Source: Lingula anatina
Taxonomy: Eukaryota; Brachiopoda; Lingulata; Lingulida; Lingulidae
Direction of reading: 5' to 3'
DNA length: 64,000 bases
Assembly: GCF_001039355.2 (NCBI RefSeq)
Contig: NW_019773814.1
Span: 442,797 to 506,796 of the forward strand
The stretch's first letter is position 1; each line of letters opens with the position of its first letter. The translations under genes and the position numbers were made by a program. Positions 11,696 to 22,089 of the stretch are shown piece after piece. The notes below the pieces were generated by a model. That model did not search any database, was not told the DNA's origin, and worked only from the letters and a program-made list of their open reading frames with translations.

Positions 11696-12800
11696 TCTTC
11701 TGAAACCTTTAGTAGGGAAGACACTAAGCCATATCAACAACTCACAAGACCTGGTGAAAAAAAGTGGAAGACATCACTCTGGAAGAGGGGGAGGTGTTTA
11801 CCTCATCGATGTCACAACCCTATTCACCAGCGCACCAGGCAATAAAGTGACAAGTATGGCAGTAGAAAGGGCCTAGAAGAATAAAACCTGGGAAAACAGA
11901 ACACTTCTTCCTCCAGAGGACTTTGGGGACCTACTAAAGCTAACAATTGAGACAACTTACTTCCGGTACCAAGGGCGTATTTACGAACAGGTATGTGGAA
12001 TGGCAATGGGCTCTCCACTCTCTCCTGTCCTGGCCAACCTATTCATGGAAGAGTTTGAAGAGCAGGCACTGAGAACAGCCACCCACAACCAAAATTGTGG
12101 GCCAGAAACGTCGATGATACAGATGTTATCATACATAAACAACACGAGGAGCTTTTCCAACAAACCAATGCACAACATGATAGCATTAAGTTCACAATAG
12201 AAAGAGAAGATGACACCCAGACATTACCCATGCTGGACTTACAGCTTACTTGGAAGAATGATACCATCACAACCGACATTTATAGGAAGCCTACGCATAC
12301 AGACCACTACCTTCAATGGACATCCCACCACCCTGTCCAACAGAAGATAGGAATTATTAAGACGCTGATGATTAGGGCAGACACACTGATAAAAGAGAAA
12401 CCCAAGATAGAGATAGAGAAGGAAAAATCAGAGTGGCTTTTAGAAAATGTGGTTACCCGGATTGGGCTATAAAAGAAGGGGAAAGAAAGGAAGAGAAAAA
12501 CAAGAAAGACTAGAGAACAGGACAGAAAAAGAAAAACCTAAAGGGTATGCAGTACTACCTTTCATAAAAAGGGTCAGTGAAAAGCTAAAAAGAGCATTCA
12601 GAAAAAGGAATGTATAGTTTTACACCATAAGGCAGGACAGACATTAAGAGGCATCCTAGTGTCCCCAAAGGACAAATTAGACCCAGGATAACAGTGTGGT
12701 GTTGTATACCAGTGTGAGTGGAGAGAAATACATCGGAGAGACAGGACGATCCTGAACAGAAAGAATCACTGAACATCAAAAATCCGTCAAAAAACGTGAC
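11696..12800 (+). mobile_element. Penelope-like retroelement: reverse transcriptase and partial GIY-YIG, dead
   Basis: Translated pieces, in order: a DVTTLFTS motif, GMAMGSPLSPVLANLFMEEF, a catalytic-box remnant RNVDDTDVI (usual form YVDD, Tyr replaced by Asn), then DTQTLPMLDLQLTW and TTDIYRKPTHTDHYLQW. Together these are characteristic of Penelope-like reverse transcriptases. Downstream, the frame with EKYIGETGRS matches the GIY-YIG endonuclease. Several frameshifts and stops (e.g. after position 12,472 and at the end of the GIY-YIG motif) make it non-functional. Both ends are truncated. Confidence 0.85.
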
Positions 12801-12809
12801 AAATATATA

Positions 12810-13085
12810 TTATACAACTCGGCAAGGTGGTCTGATTTGTACGACAAACATCGTCAGCCTTGATCCGAACGTGCAGAATTTTTTTTTCTGACACACAAAC
12901 TACCACTGGAACTACAGTAAAGTAGACAGATCCCCGCAATCGCTCTTTGACGAAGCATTTTCTGATACCAATAAAAATAAACCAATATAATCAGAGATGC
13001 TTGTTTGTCCGTTTTGGCCAATGCGGGAGTTTGGCAATGCGGTATTAGTTATTGAAATACTAAAAACATGAAAAATAATCTCTCA
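12810..13085. repeat. diverged dispersed repeat, copy 1
   Basis: Shares order and phrases (AACTCGGCAAG, CGAACGTGCAGAA, CAATCGCTCTTTGAC, TTGTTATTGAAATA-like) with 18,500-18,750 and 18,895-19,140. Identity is unknown, and no coding content is seen. Confidence 0.45.
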
Positions 13086-13089
13086 GAAT

Positions 13090-14580
13090 TAATCAGAATG
13101 TTAACTTCAACAACATTTCGTATACAGGCGGCAAATAAGACAGCTAATTGAGCATTCTGAAACTACCGAAAAAAAGCTAAAACTATGGTCTATCTGAAAC
13201 GACTTTTAAAAATGCGTTTCATGTTTTAGAAAAAAAGGGCTTCTACCAATGGCAAAGTTTTCAAAACTTCCGATTTAAAAATTGGCCGAAATTCTGCCTG
13301 TGACCATAGTAACAAGCATTGTGAGCAGTAAATAAAACTGGTTTTGGTGGTTTTGGACCAAGGTCTGCTACAGGACAAAAAATTAGGAAATGTATTCCTT
13401 CACTTTGGTCACATACATATGTTTCATGCGTCGCCACTGTTGCAGTGTACATTGTGGTAATCATGTCACATATGAGAACCCTTTAATTCACGATAGTGCT
13501 CATCTTTTAAGATATTAAAATGCCTGAATATTGTTAAAATCAACTTTACAATTCATTTGAGGATTCCCCTGTTTTTCGTCTAGCAGAAATGCATATAATC
13601 CATTAGTCTATTAACACGCCCGTAGCTTGACAATAATGTATAATTCAATTTGCTTGATAGGCAGTAGCGATAAATGTATGGTGAAATCACTTGAAATAAA
13701 ATTTGATTTAAATTTGATTGAGTCTACGAAATAATTTCAACAAATGGAGAATGTCCTTTCTAACCTCCTATTTATCCATCTGAATTCAAAAGGCGGCTGT
13801 TAAAAGTGCGATCTCAGGCAATAATTTTGTTTATTAATCAGTTCTAGGTCTTCAGAGGTTCATTGGGTTCTTGACCAAGCTTAAACTAAATATATTTGAG
13901 AGGAAGCACTACCCTACACCACTAGGACCACTGTCATATGCGGATCCAGATATATTTTCTGACAGTCTTCCAAATTATCTTTATTGATCCATGATAGATT
14001 TTCGACATCCTTGCAAAAGAAAAAAAATAGATGCCCAACAATATAAATAAAATAAATCTGACCCACAAGACAGTTTCCGTCCGCTGCTGGCTGAGATACA
14101 TTTCCCTGGCTATTTAGCAACGCGCGTGGTGCGCAGTGGATAAGATCACCACTAAGTTTCAGAATTGCGCTAATCACAATATTTCTCAGTTAACATAAAA
14201 CTTACCTCGTTATTTCGTTGATGTCAGGTCAGGAAATGCAACGTCTCCTCACCTACTGGTTATAATATACTGTCAGAAGCGATACAGCAGTGTATCTCGC
14301 ACACGAGAAGCCATCCATTCACGAAAGTGTTTATTTGAATATATGATGCACCACTTACCGCCACACGCCGATTGTGTGTCTAAATGTTTTATATTTGACC
14401 TAGAACTTTTTCGTACAGGCGGGGACTTCCATTAACATTCCCGTAGCTTGGCAAATATTAGTATTGAGGTAAAGCGGTAAAGCAAACGCTGGCCAACTTT
14501 TTGTTTGTCAATTTGAATTACAATGTTACCCGGCGAATTGACCTAGATCTAACGAAAAAGATATGTGATGTAATTTTGCC
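13090..14580. other. module 1 spacer, second copy
   Basis: Homologous to spacer segments of modules 2-4, including a conserved minus-strand GTAAGT donor near 14,205. No supported gene. Confidence 0.4.
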
Positions 14581-14606
14581 TCTCTCTCTCTCTCTCTCTC
14601 TCTCTC
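14581..14606. repeat. (CT)n microsatellite
   Basis: Thirteen CT units followed by a short GT-rich run. The homologous position in modules 2-4 carries the same type of tract (29,128; 39,343; 56,742). Confidence 0.9.
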
Positions 14607-15109
14607 GTGTGTGTTTGTGTGTACCTGAACTGCTGGATGGGGGCGAGATAGTGACAAATAGCCAAAAACTTTCAACCAGAGTTCATGAAGGCCTATAACA
14701 ACATTACGATATTATATTCGTATTGCTCAGTTAAATCAAAGCTATGACATCCTTCTTTCTCTTGGTCGGATGTGTGTGTGTGTTTGCATGTGAGACAGAG
14801 TGATGGAATAAGAGTCCAAACAACCAAAACATTCAACCAAAGAAGGCCTCTCACACCAGCTATTTTGTTTGCATAACCCAGTTAATTTCCGTGCTACTTT
14901 GATACAGGACGTCGGATTAAAAATAATGGAAACCCGTATTTCGCTTCGGATGATATAAACTTACTTACATCATTTTACTATAGTGAAAAGTGATGCTTGT
15001 TCAGTCGCGTTGTTTATTGTGGATGTGAATTTGGACTTTGTCATCAGACATGATTTATTCCTAGTAAATAAAACTTAAACCAACTTCTATCCGTGGCATC
15101 GGTTAAGCT

Positions 15110-15112
<3 letters not shown>

Positions 15113-15150
<38 letters not shown>
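15113..15150. repeat. (CT)n microsatellite
   Basis: A continuous CT run just before the Tc1 element. It corresponds to tracts at 29,754, 40,230 and 57,366. Confidence 0.9.
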
Positions 15151-15157
<7 letters not shown>

Positions 15158-15170
15158 CAGTGCATGTCTA

Positions 15171-16800
15171 CAGCGTTAGTAAATTTTCTACAAAATATTT
15201 AATTTCTCTGTAACTACTTTAAATCCAAAGCTGAGGTGTCACTCCATGTGTAGCCAGGTGTGTTACCTAATTACCACACAACTCTCGAAACAATTGATGC
15301 ATGCAGTTGCATGTTCTGTGGTCAGAAATGTGAGTGGTGGACTTTTCGGCCATTTCTGCCCTTGTATAAAAACGCATGGGTTTGGTCAATCTTTGGAGTG
15401 TGTTTAGAGAAAGCAACAAAGGGATCGCTCTGAAACTTGACAGGTACCTTAGTGAAGATATGGTTCTACAGCTAAGCAACGCAGCTTACTACGGGATTCT
15501 TGCTCTCAGAGAAAATGGCCAGAAACGGACAGCCATTGCCAGGTAATTCAACATTTATCAGGAACCGTTTGTGAGGTCCTCCAAAGAAATGATGCAACAG
15601 GGACACCTACTCCAATACCTCGACCAGGGTGTCCGCGTATCACACCAAAAAGACAGGATCGCCTTCTCCTTAGAGGACGCCGTGCTGGTCGTACAAAGAC
15701 AACCAGTGTCCTCAGAAAAGAGAGGCAGAATGTCATTCAAACTCCCGTTTCAAGGTCCCACGTGAACAAGATATTTCTGCAAGCCGGTAATTTTGCACGA
15801 AGGCCAGTAGGGAAACTATTGTTAACAGCAGGTCACATACAACGACGTCTGCAATGGGCTGGGGTCTACGTGCGTTTGCAGCCAAAACCCTGGAATCACG
15901 TCTTTTTCAGTAATGAGGCCAAAAATGGATTTTTTAGGGTTGATCGTCGAATCCTTGTCCACCGACGTGTACGATGGGCATAAAACAATGATTGTGTACT
16001 GCCTAGGGTGCAAGCAGGGGATGGTAACGTCTCTGTTTAGGGAGCATTTCATGTCGGTGCCCAGAACCAGTTGTTTTTTCTAGGAGGCAACCTCATCCAG
16101 GATTCCTGCAGAGACATTCTACAGCATACAATGCTTCGAAATTGGTAAGAGTCATCTTCAGGAACAACTTTGTGTACCAAGACGACTGCGCAACCCCACA
16201 TCGAGGCCGCAGAATCACTGTTTTTCTTCAAAACCAATGGGTTCAGCAACTGCCCTGGCCTGCAAACTCTCCAGATATGAACCAATTAAAAACCTGTGGG
16301 CGGAAGTAACTCACAGAATTAATAGCTATGGTCCTCGGCCGGTAAATAGTGATGAACTGCGATAGGCAAATATCACTGCGTGGAATGATATCCCCACCCA
16401 AACTCTAAAAAACGTGCCACAGGGTATGGCATGTAGGATGAGGGCGCTGCAAGCGGCTGCTGGAGATCATACCCGCAATCACTGACTATTCATGATTTAC
16501 TGTAGTGAGTTCTTTGACTGTGTAACATATCATTGTCCGAAGGCTATCATTTTCTTTAATATCTTATCTTAAAGTTTATACTGACATCAAACTGTTGATA
16601 TGGTTTTCTGGGGGTGTTCCTTTCTTTTGAATGGCATCTTATGTCAGATTTGATATGATTGACCAAAATATCTCACAACAGAAGACTGGATGTTATTATC
16701 ACTCAGTGACATACTTTTTTGATGACTCAAGCCAAAAAAAATTTAATCAGCACTCATAAATAACAATGATAAAAATATTCCATATTAAGTAGCAACCCTG
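15171..16800 (+). mobile_element. full-length but dead Tc1/mariner element
   Basis: The element is 1,630 bp, the usual Tc1 size, flanked by TA on both sides (15,169-15,170 and 16,801-16,802). Degenerate inverted ends start CAGCGTTAGTA (left) and CAGGGTTGCTA (right, reverse complement). The transposase is recognisable in pieces: an N-terminal helix-turn-helix (NAAYYGILALRENGQKRTAI), a central stretch with GTPTPIPRPGCPRITP, QRRLQWAGVYVRLQP, WNHVFFSNEA (DD(E/D) region), and an NCPGLQTLQI remnant of the segment before the last acidic residue. Multiple stops and frameshifts abolish function. It splits spacer that is continuous in modules 2-4. Confidence 0.88.
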
Positions 16801-16802
16801 TA

Positions 16803-17140
16803 AGTAACTAGGTGAGAGTGAGAAATTGTTGAAATAATAGCCCAAATTTAACCATTAAAGCTACTCAGACCAGTGAGCCATTTTATTGGCATCACCCATT
16901 TGATTTAAGTGCTCCTTTGATAAAAGAAGTCATAGTCAAAACCTGTATGACGCCTTGGATAATATGAAATTTCTTCCAGAATATGACTAACAAAAAGCAA
17001 TGTTTGTTTACGACCTTTTATTTACCACACTGTTTAGAGACCATGCCTTTCTACGAACCAAATCAAAACAATATGTTCACTTTTACATTTGATCAAAAAT
17101 AAAGTTACAGTAACAAAAGACATGATCATCAGAATGAAGA
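16803..17140. other. module spacer, no gene
   Basis: Matches the spacer just right of the (CT)n/(GT)n tracts in other modules (GAAATTGTTG.AATAATAGCC). Nothing else is seen. Confidence 0.45.
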
Positions 17141-17433
17141 CACTGAGAATAAAATCGGAATCCAAGTGACTCCAAACTTGGAGTCCAGCAGTGGTGCCTA
17201 AATTAACTCCCAATTGGAGTCAAGATGACTCTGATGGAGAAATGTCACCCCAGACCCCACAGGAGGGTCACAAGTGACTCCATTCACACATCCCTTCATC
17301 CCTTGATTTATCTCTACAAAAGAGTCACCGTGACCCCATATTAAGGAATTTTTGACTCCTTGGCACATCATGAACGAAAACAATAACAATAGCGGCAATG
17401 GGAGAGACAGTGAGTATCGTTCAATTCAGTTTG

Positions 17434-17509
17434 TTGGGTCCCCGGACGGGCTCGACCCCACGTCCGCCCGCTCCAGTGGCGGACACCCTAACCACTAGGT
17501 CATGCGGTA
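17434..17509 (-). mobile_element. tRNA-derived SINE head
   Basis: The minus strand reads like a tRNA. A box-A-like TAGTGGTTAGGG is followed by a box-B-like GGGGTCGAGCCC at tRNA-like spacing, then CGTCCGGGGACCC. It is nested in the CACTG element. A genuine tRNA is less likely, because the 3' acceptor stem does not pair convincingly with a 5' arm. Confidence 0.55.
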
Positions 17510-17542
17510 ACATATGTTATTGCAACAGCAATAACAAACTGT

Positions 17543-17613
<71 letters not shown>
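17543..17613. repeat. (TATC)n followed by (TA)n
   Basis: About ten TATC units pass directly into about fourteen TA units. Confidence 0.95.
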
Positions 17614-17620
<7 letters not shown>

Positions 17621-18499
17621 ATCAATGAGTGAGCATGCCTCTCCACTGACATGCATTGGTGGGTCAAACCTACAATCTGAAAACAAAACCTGCTGACCTG
17701 TATACCAACATATCACATAAAGGGTGTGGCAACTGAAAGCCCGGGCCAGCAATAAGTGCACGAATTCTGTATGCAGAAACGTACAGAAAACCACTTGTTC
17801 ATGCATAAAACTATGGCCAATAAAATAATGTTTATACTGACAAAGGATGATGAAAACTGTTCTCTCCACGCCGTCTGACTGATTTTAGAGTCAGATTGAC
17901 TCCATGAGAGCCAGGGGGTGATTGACTCTGATAAGAGAGTCTAAAGACTCTGGTAGTGGGGCAATTTGACCCTTATATAGGAGTCAAATTAACTCCATGA
18001 GAGTCAAGCGGTGCTGGACTCTGACTAGAGAGTCAAATGACTCCAATTTTATTCTCAGTGGACGTGGTTTTATATCTTGGCAATTGCTAAAACGTTTTCT
18101 AAATAAGTTTTGGTTGATGTTAAGTTGTCCAGATGATTTTGTCCAGTTGAAAATGGGACTTGTAAATAGCCCGTAAAATGTAGATTTTATGTTAATTGAT
18201 TTTGGTAACGTGTCTAACTTTCTTAACCAATTAGGCAAAATGGTAGTTATCTGAAATCATTCGTTAAAACAGTTCAACAAATATATCCGTGGAATAATCC
18301 ATTATGTTTGGCTAAACTTTTGTAGTGCAGTTTTGAATGTTTAGAAAAAACAAAAAAATCAATGAAAAACTTTCTCTTTACATAGTATAAATAAATATTT
18401 GTCTAAAAGTTTGTACGGTAATATGTCGATTTTGAAGGGCAGTTGTATTGCTGTTTTCCTGTTCGAACAGAAGCAAATAGCCAGTTTAATATATTTTTA

Positions 18500-19140
18500 A
18501 TCTCTAGTGTCACTATAACTTGGCAAGATGCATTGTATGCTTGTTTCAAAAGCCGTCGTCCGACGTGACCCGAGCATGCAGAAGTAATTTTTCTAACAAA
18601 AACAACCAGGAATTACAGTACAGGGCTCACTTTAATCGCTCTTTGACAAATCATGAACTGATACCAATACAAATAGAACAATAATTGCAGCTGGTTATGA
18701 GTCATCATTTTCGGATTAACTTTAGTAGTGCAGTTTTGAATGTTAAGAAAATGGCATATTCATGTAAGTCATATAAAAAGTTCCTCCTTACAATAAAATG
18801 ATGAACGTTAAATGTTGATATTTCACATTGACATCGCTGTTTCCCTGGCAGAAAAGAGCAGAATCACCAATGTGATAAACGTGTAAACTAATTTGACACT
18901 ATAACTCGGCTAGATGCGCTGTTTGCTATGTACCACAGACCTCGTGAGACGTCCGAACATACAGAAATAAAGTGGTACCTGACACACAAACTGGTTGTAA
19001 CTACAATTACGTAGATAACATGCTGCAATTGCTCTTAAAATAGACCCCTTATTGCAGTCTGTTGTGAACACTGTAGGGATTAGGCAATGTGATACTTGTT
19101 ATTGAAATATTAAAAATAACATGGAATATAATCCATTAAC
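18500..19140. repeat. diverged dispersed repeat, two tandem copies
   Basis: Copies at about 18,500-18,750 and 18,895-19,140 match each other and 12,810-13,085 (CACTATAACT.GGC.AGATGC, TCGCTCTT). The second copy continues into TTGTTATTGAAATATTAAAAA. Unknown family. Confidence 0.45.
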
Positions 19141-19325
19141 CGTAGCGCATTGTCAATTTCCATACCCTAACTAAATATACATTTTTGATAAAATTCTGGT
19201 AGCTACAATCATTTCATTTTCAAGCATTGTTTTACTTTTCCACACTGTTTGATTAATACATTATTTAGCCAATGTTTTTATACAGCAATTGTGAAACGAT
19301 GATGAGCTGGTCAACACAAAATAGT

Positions 19326-19366
19326 GGAGAGAGAGAGAGAGAGAGAGAGAGACGACGACGACGACG
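19326..19366. repeat. (GA)n followed by (GAC)n
   Basis: A simple-repeat tract that also creates an Arg-rich spurious ORF across it. Confidence 0.9.
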
Positions 19367-19485
19367 CATCTATTTGAAAGTGGTAGCATGTCAAGCCATA
19401 GCTCCAAGCAGAAAATCGTTTGTTAGAATCGAAGGCACACACAGTAATAGATGAAGAAATCACTTAGCAACAGACTCCAAATATC

Positions 19486-19683
19486 ATGTCGTACACCGAA
19501 AAGAAAACAGCAACAAGCAACCTACACCCAACAAACGGTGTCCAAGAATCTGACCAGGAATGCCAACCTGTTAAGAGGCGTAGCCACCCAACTTCAGGAA
19601 AGTTAGCTCAGACCCATGCAGAAGATGATAGAAGGAGGGGAGAAAGGAAAAAACAATGCTGCCGTTTAGAACGAGGTGATTGA
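19486..19683 (+). CDS. unrecognised hydrophilic ORF, weak candidate
   Basis: A 65-codon frame starting MSYTEKKTATSNLHPTNG, rich in Lys, Arg, Gln and Glu, ending in TGA just after a possible donor (GAG|GTGATT). I do not recognise it. The reading phase at that donor would not continue openly into the exon candidate at 19,999. It could be a 5' exon of a plus-strand gene or chance. Confidence 0.2.
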   Translation: MSYTEKKTATSNLHPTNGVQESDQECQPVKRRSHPTSGKLAQTHAEDDRRRGERKKQCCRLERGD

Positions 19684-19998
19684 TTGTCCTTCTTCCTGTG
19701 TTGAAGTGCTATATACAGTTACATCCTTAAATTATATTTTCAGTCTAAGTTAGATAGCTTTCCTATTTAATCAAAATCGGAAATTGGTGCATGTTTGATT
19801 CGAAAATCAATGACAATTTTTTTCAATAGCGTTGGTAGCACGGCATCTCATACATGTACCATTTTAACACTTTGTTAACCTTTGTGAACTACAGGTATTA
19901 CATGTTGTATTTATATGTTATAAAACCTATGGATAAGATTTATGTCAGTGTAATGCAATACCTGATGCTTACTTATCTTTTTTCTCTACCGTTATTAG

Positions 19999-20158
19999 AT
20001 ATTACAAACTGGAAATAATAACCGAGATTTGGTGCGGGCTGACTGCCAAGTTGAAGTGCATGAAGGAGACATTGCAATGTACTCACGGTCTAGCCACGGC
20101 GTGTCATTCCAACGACAACGAAGTCGAAGTCGTCAGCTTGTTGAACAGAACGAAAGAG
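19999..20158 (+). CDS. plus-strand exon candidate, unknown protein
   Basis: Bounded by a good acceptor (pyrimidine-rich, TTATTAG at 19,998) and a consensus donor (GAG|GTAAGT at 20,159). It is open in one frame for 53 codons plus one base. The product includes GNNNRDLVRADCQVEVHEGD and a basic RQRSRSRQLVEQNER tail. I do not recognise the family. It would splice in frame to 21,102-21,208. It is unique to the left of module 2 and not repeated elsewhere in the window. Confidence 0.35.
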
Positions 20159-21101
20159 GTAAGTTTTTGTTGCATCGTGTGTAAATATGTCAACTGTGAG
20201 ACATTCATAACGCACCATTACTCCAAAAACGTTCAGATGTGATGTTGTCGTCATAAGTAGATTACGGAATGTTGTGACATCATGGTTAAATGATTGTTAT
20301 CGGGACACGCCAAGGGTAAAGGAGCAGGGGGTAATGATGGAAAACAATATATATAAATGCGACACTTGTCTTCTGATGATCGCACTGTGTTCGAGCTTTA
20401 ATAATTGAAACAAAAACTAAATAATGCATGATGTATTATTGAAACTGAAAGGAAAGAAATTTCTGCCCAAATATTTGACCAAATTGTTTTATTTACAAAA
20501 TGACCCGGCAATTACTCTAGTTCAGGCGATAAAGAAATTTGACAAAACTTTCCCACAACAAGTGCCCTGATTGCTGTAGGTGAGATGCATGGTATGGCGG
20601 AGTCGCAATCGAATGGAAATTGCGACGTTGGTTTTCAGTTAGGAGGTGAAAAAAAAAGTAAACCTGTTACATATGGAATAATATGTTGAGGAAAATAATC
20701 TGTTGAAGCATTTCTTTCACTAAGGGTCAACTCAAATTGTTTTTGTGCAGAGACCTGGCAATAATTTTTCAGCACTTTGGTCATTGTTTTCCGAATGTTT
20801 ACCAATTTGAATCTGAATGGCAGTCCCTTTTGTAACATTGAACATTACAGCATCTGCATTGCCTGACTATATTTTGCTTATTTCAAGTGACAAATGTTTA
20901 CCTAATTATTTATAAACCAATTACAGAAACTGGACAACATGGCCAAAATTTGGCTGGAAAAGGGTCATGCATTCAGATCTGATCTTTGACCTTTTATTGT
21001 AGGTCAAGATCTCATGGCTGCACGACACTGTTGAAGACATACTGGACACAACGTGTCGACTAATGGATATTTGGGCCACTTTCTTCTGTGCTCGTGTCCA
21101 G

Positions 21102-21208
21102 TGAGGAAAACGGAAATTTTAGAATTGAAACAGAAACTTCCGGTGAAATATATGCCACCCGTTTTGGAAATTCTTCAGGTGATTCGAGACGCTGACATTG
21201 ATCACAAG
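21102..21208 (+). CDS. plus-strand exon-like block, copy 1
   Basis: Acceptor GTGTCCAG and donor AAG|GTACTG bound 107 bases. One frame reads KQKLPVKYMPPVLEILQVIR and continues DADIDHK. Copies are at 33,742-33,848 and 46,622-46,728, where the first codon pair becomes an ATG. Copy 1 to copy 2 substitutions do not favour this frame (all four change the residue). In an alternative frame three of four are silent. Coding status is therefore open. Confidence 0.3.
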
Positions 21209-21339
21209 GTACTGGCTTCGACGCAAAATGAAACTTTAATTAAAAGCTAACTGTCTTTAACTTATTTTTAAATTGTTAAAACAATTTTTGTTTTAATTTT
21301 GTCTTCCGTTTGTATTGACATGAAGAAACACGCTGTTTT

Positions 21340-21612
21340 CCCGACCGAGCATTATATATGTTTCCAACACAATTGGGACAACAATTACGAGAATTAAGGA
21401 GCGGAGATAAGTGTGTTGTATTATGCCGCAGATATAAAGTTCGTAAGATTAAATTAACGAAGAAGCTTTTCGTTTTAATGAAATTCCCAAGAGTTTCCCA
21501 GGCTTGTAGCAACCCAGTTTCCAGCGGTTGGGGTGTCCACTTTGTTCCAAACATTGACATGGTAAAGCAAAACAGCAACAGTATACCAACACAGCCAGGT
21601 GATTTGAACTAG
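21340..21612 (+). pseudogene. conserved ORF block next to EGF gene 2
   Basis: The frame with LGQQLRELRSGDKCVVLCRR and YKVRKIKLTKKLFVLMKFPR is open to a TAG at 21,612. It is repeated at 33,990-34,254 and 46,870-47,134. Copy 2 has an in-frame TAG near the left edge where copies 1 and 3 read TAT. Roughly nine of eleven differences between copies 1 and 2 change the residue, so it is not under visible purifying selection. A minus-strand ORF overlaps it. Unrecognised family. Confidence 0.3.
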
Positions 21613-21959
21613 TGGCTGCATATACTTACACAGTTTTGTAATAAGAAGCGAATTTTGATGGATTTTTCAGGAAAGGGCAGGAATGGGCCTCCTTGAATTT
21701 TCATTCTGATCAGGATAACCATCTGCATTGATAGGTTTTAAAAACGATTCTTCGCCATTGCGGGAAAGGGTCAATGACCTTGAACCCAAAAATCACGAAA
21801 GGTGTTATAAGGTCGGTGTGTCAAGGGTTTGCTCACAACTGCACTTGTACCACAATTTGGATATGATGCAATCTTACTGAGTTTGTAGATTGTGACATTG
21901 GCCAAGGAGGCTGTCATGGAGGTAATTAATTGATTAACGAAATACAATGCCCAGAATAT

Positions 21960-21965
21960 TTTATT
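21960..21965 (-). terminator. AATAAA polyadenylation signal, EGF gene 2
   Basis: Reads AATAAA on the minus strand about 125 bases after the stop codon at 22,090. The position is conserved in modules 1, 3 and 4. Confidence 0.55.
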
Positions 21966-22089
21966 TTCAGTTGGTATACTTAATTCAAATATAATTTGCA
22001 GTGAATGTCCAAATAAATATGCATTATATACTTGGAAATAATCCGTATCCTCTCTTGCATATATTTTTCTTATTTCCTTTTCTGGGTGT

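Larger units (their letters stand above)
17141..18060. mobile_element. 920-bp DNA element with CACTG ends
   Basis: Termini are inverted: the left begins CACTGAGAATAAAAT and the right ends ATTTTATTCTCAGTG. The subterminal sequence is full of short GACTCC/GGAGTC motifs in both orientations, typical of transposase-binding subterminal repeats. The flanks both read GA next to the ends, a possible 2-bp target duplication. There is no transposase, so it is non-autonomous. It contains a tRNA-derived SINE head and a microsatellite. CACT-type termini suggest, but do not prove, a CACTA/EnSpm-like origin. Confidence 0.7.

Noticed and set aside
17434-17509. Genuine tRNA gene
   Set aside because: Box-A- and box-B-like motifs are present, but the acceptor stem does not pair and it lies inside a transposon; better called a SINE head.
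21276-21578. Minus-strand 100-codon ORF, with copies at 33,897 and 46,777
   Set aside because: It overlaps the plus-strand block antisense, with no signal peptide, domain or splice support. Neither strand shows a clear selective pattern.
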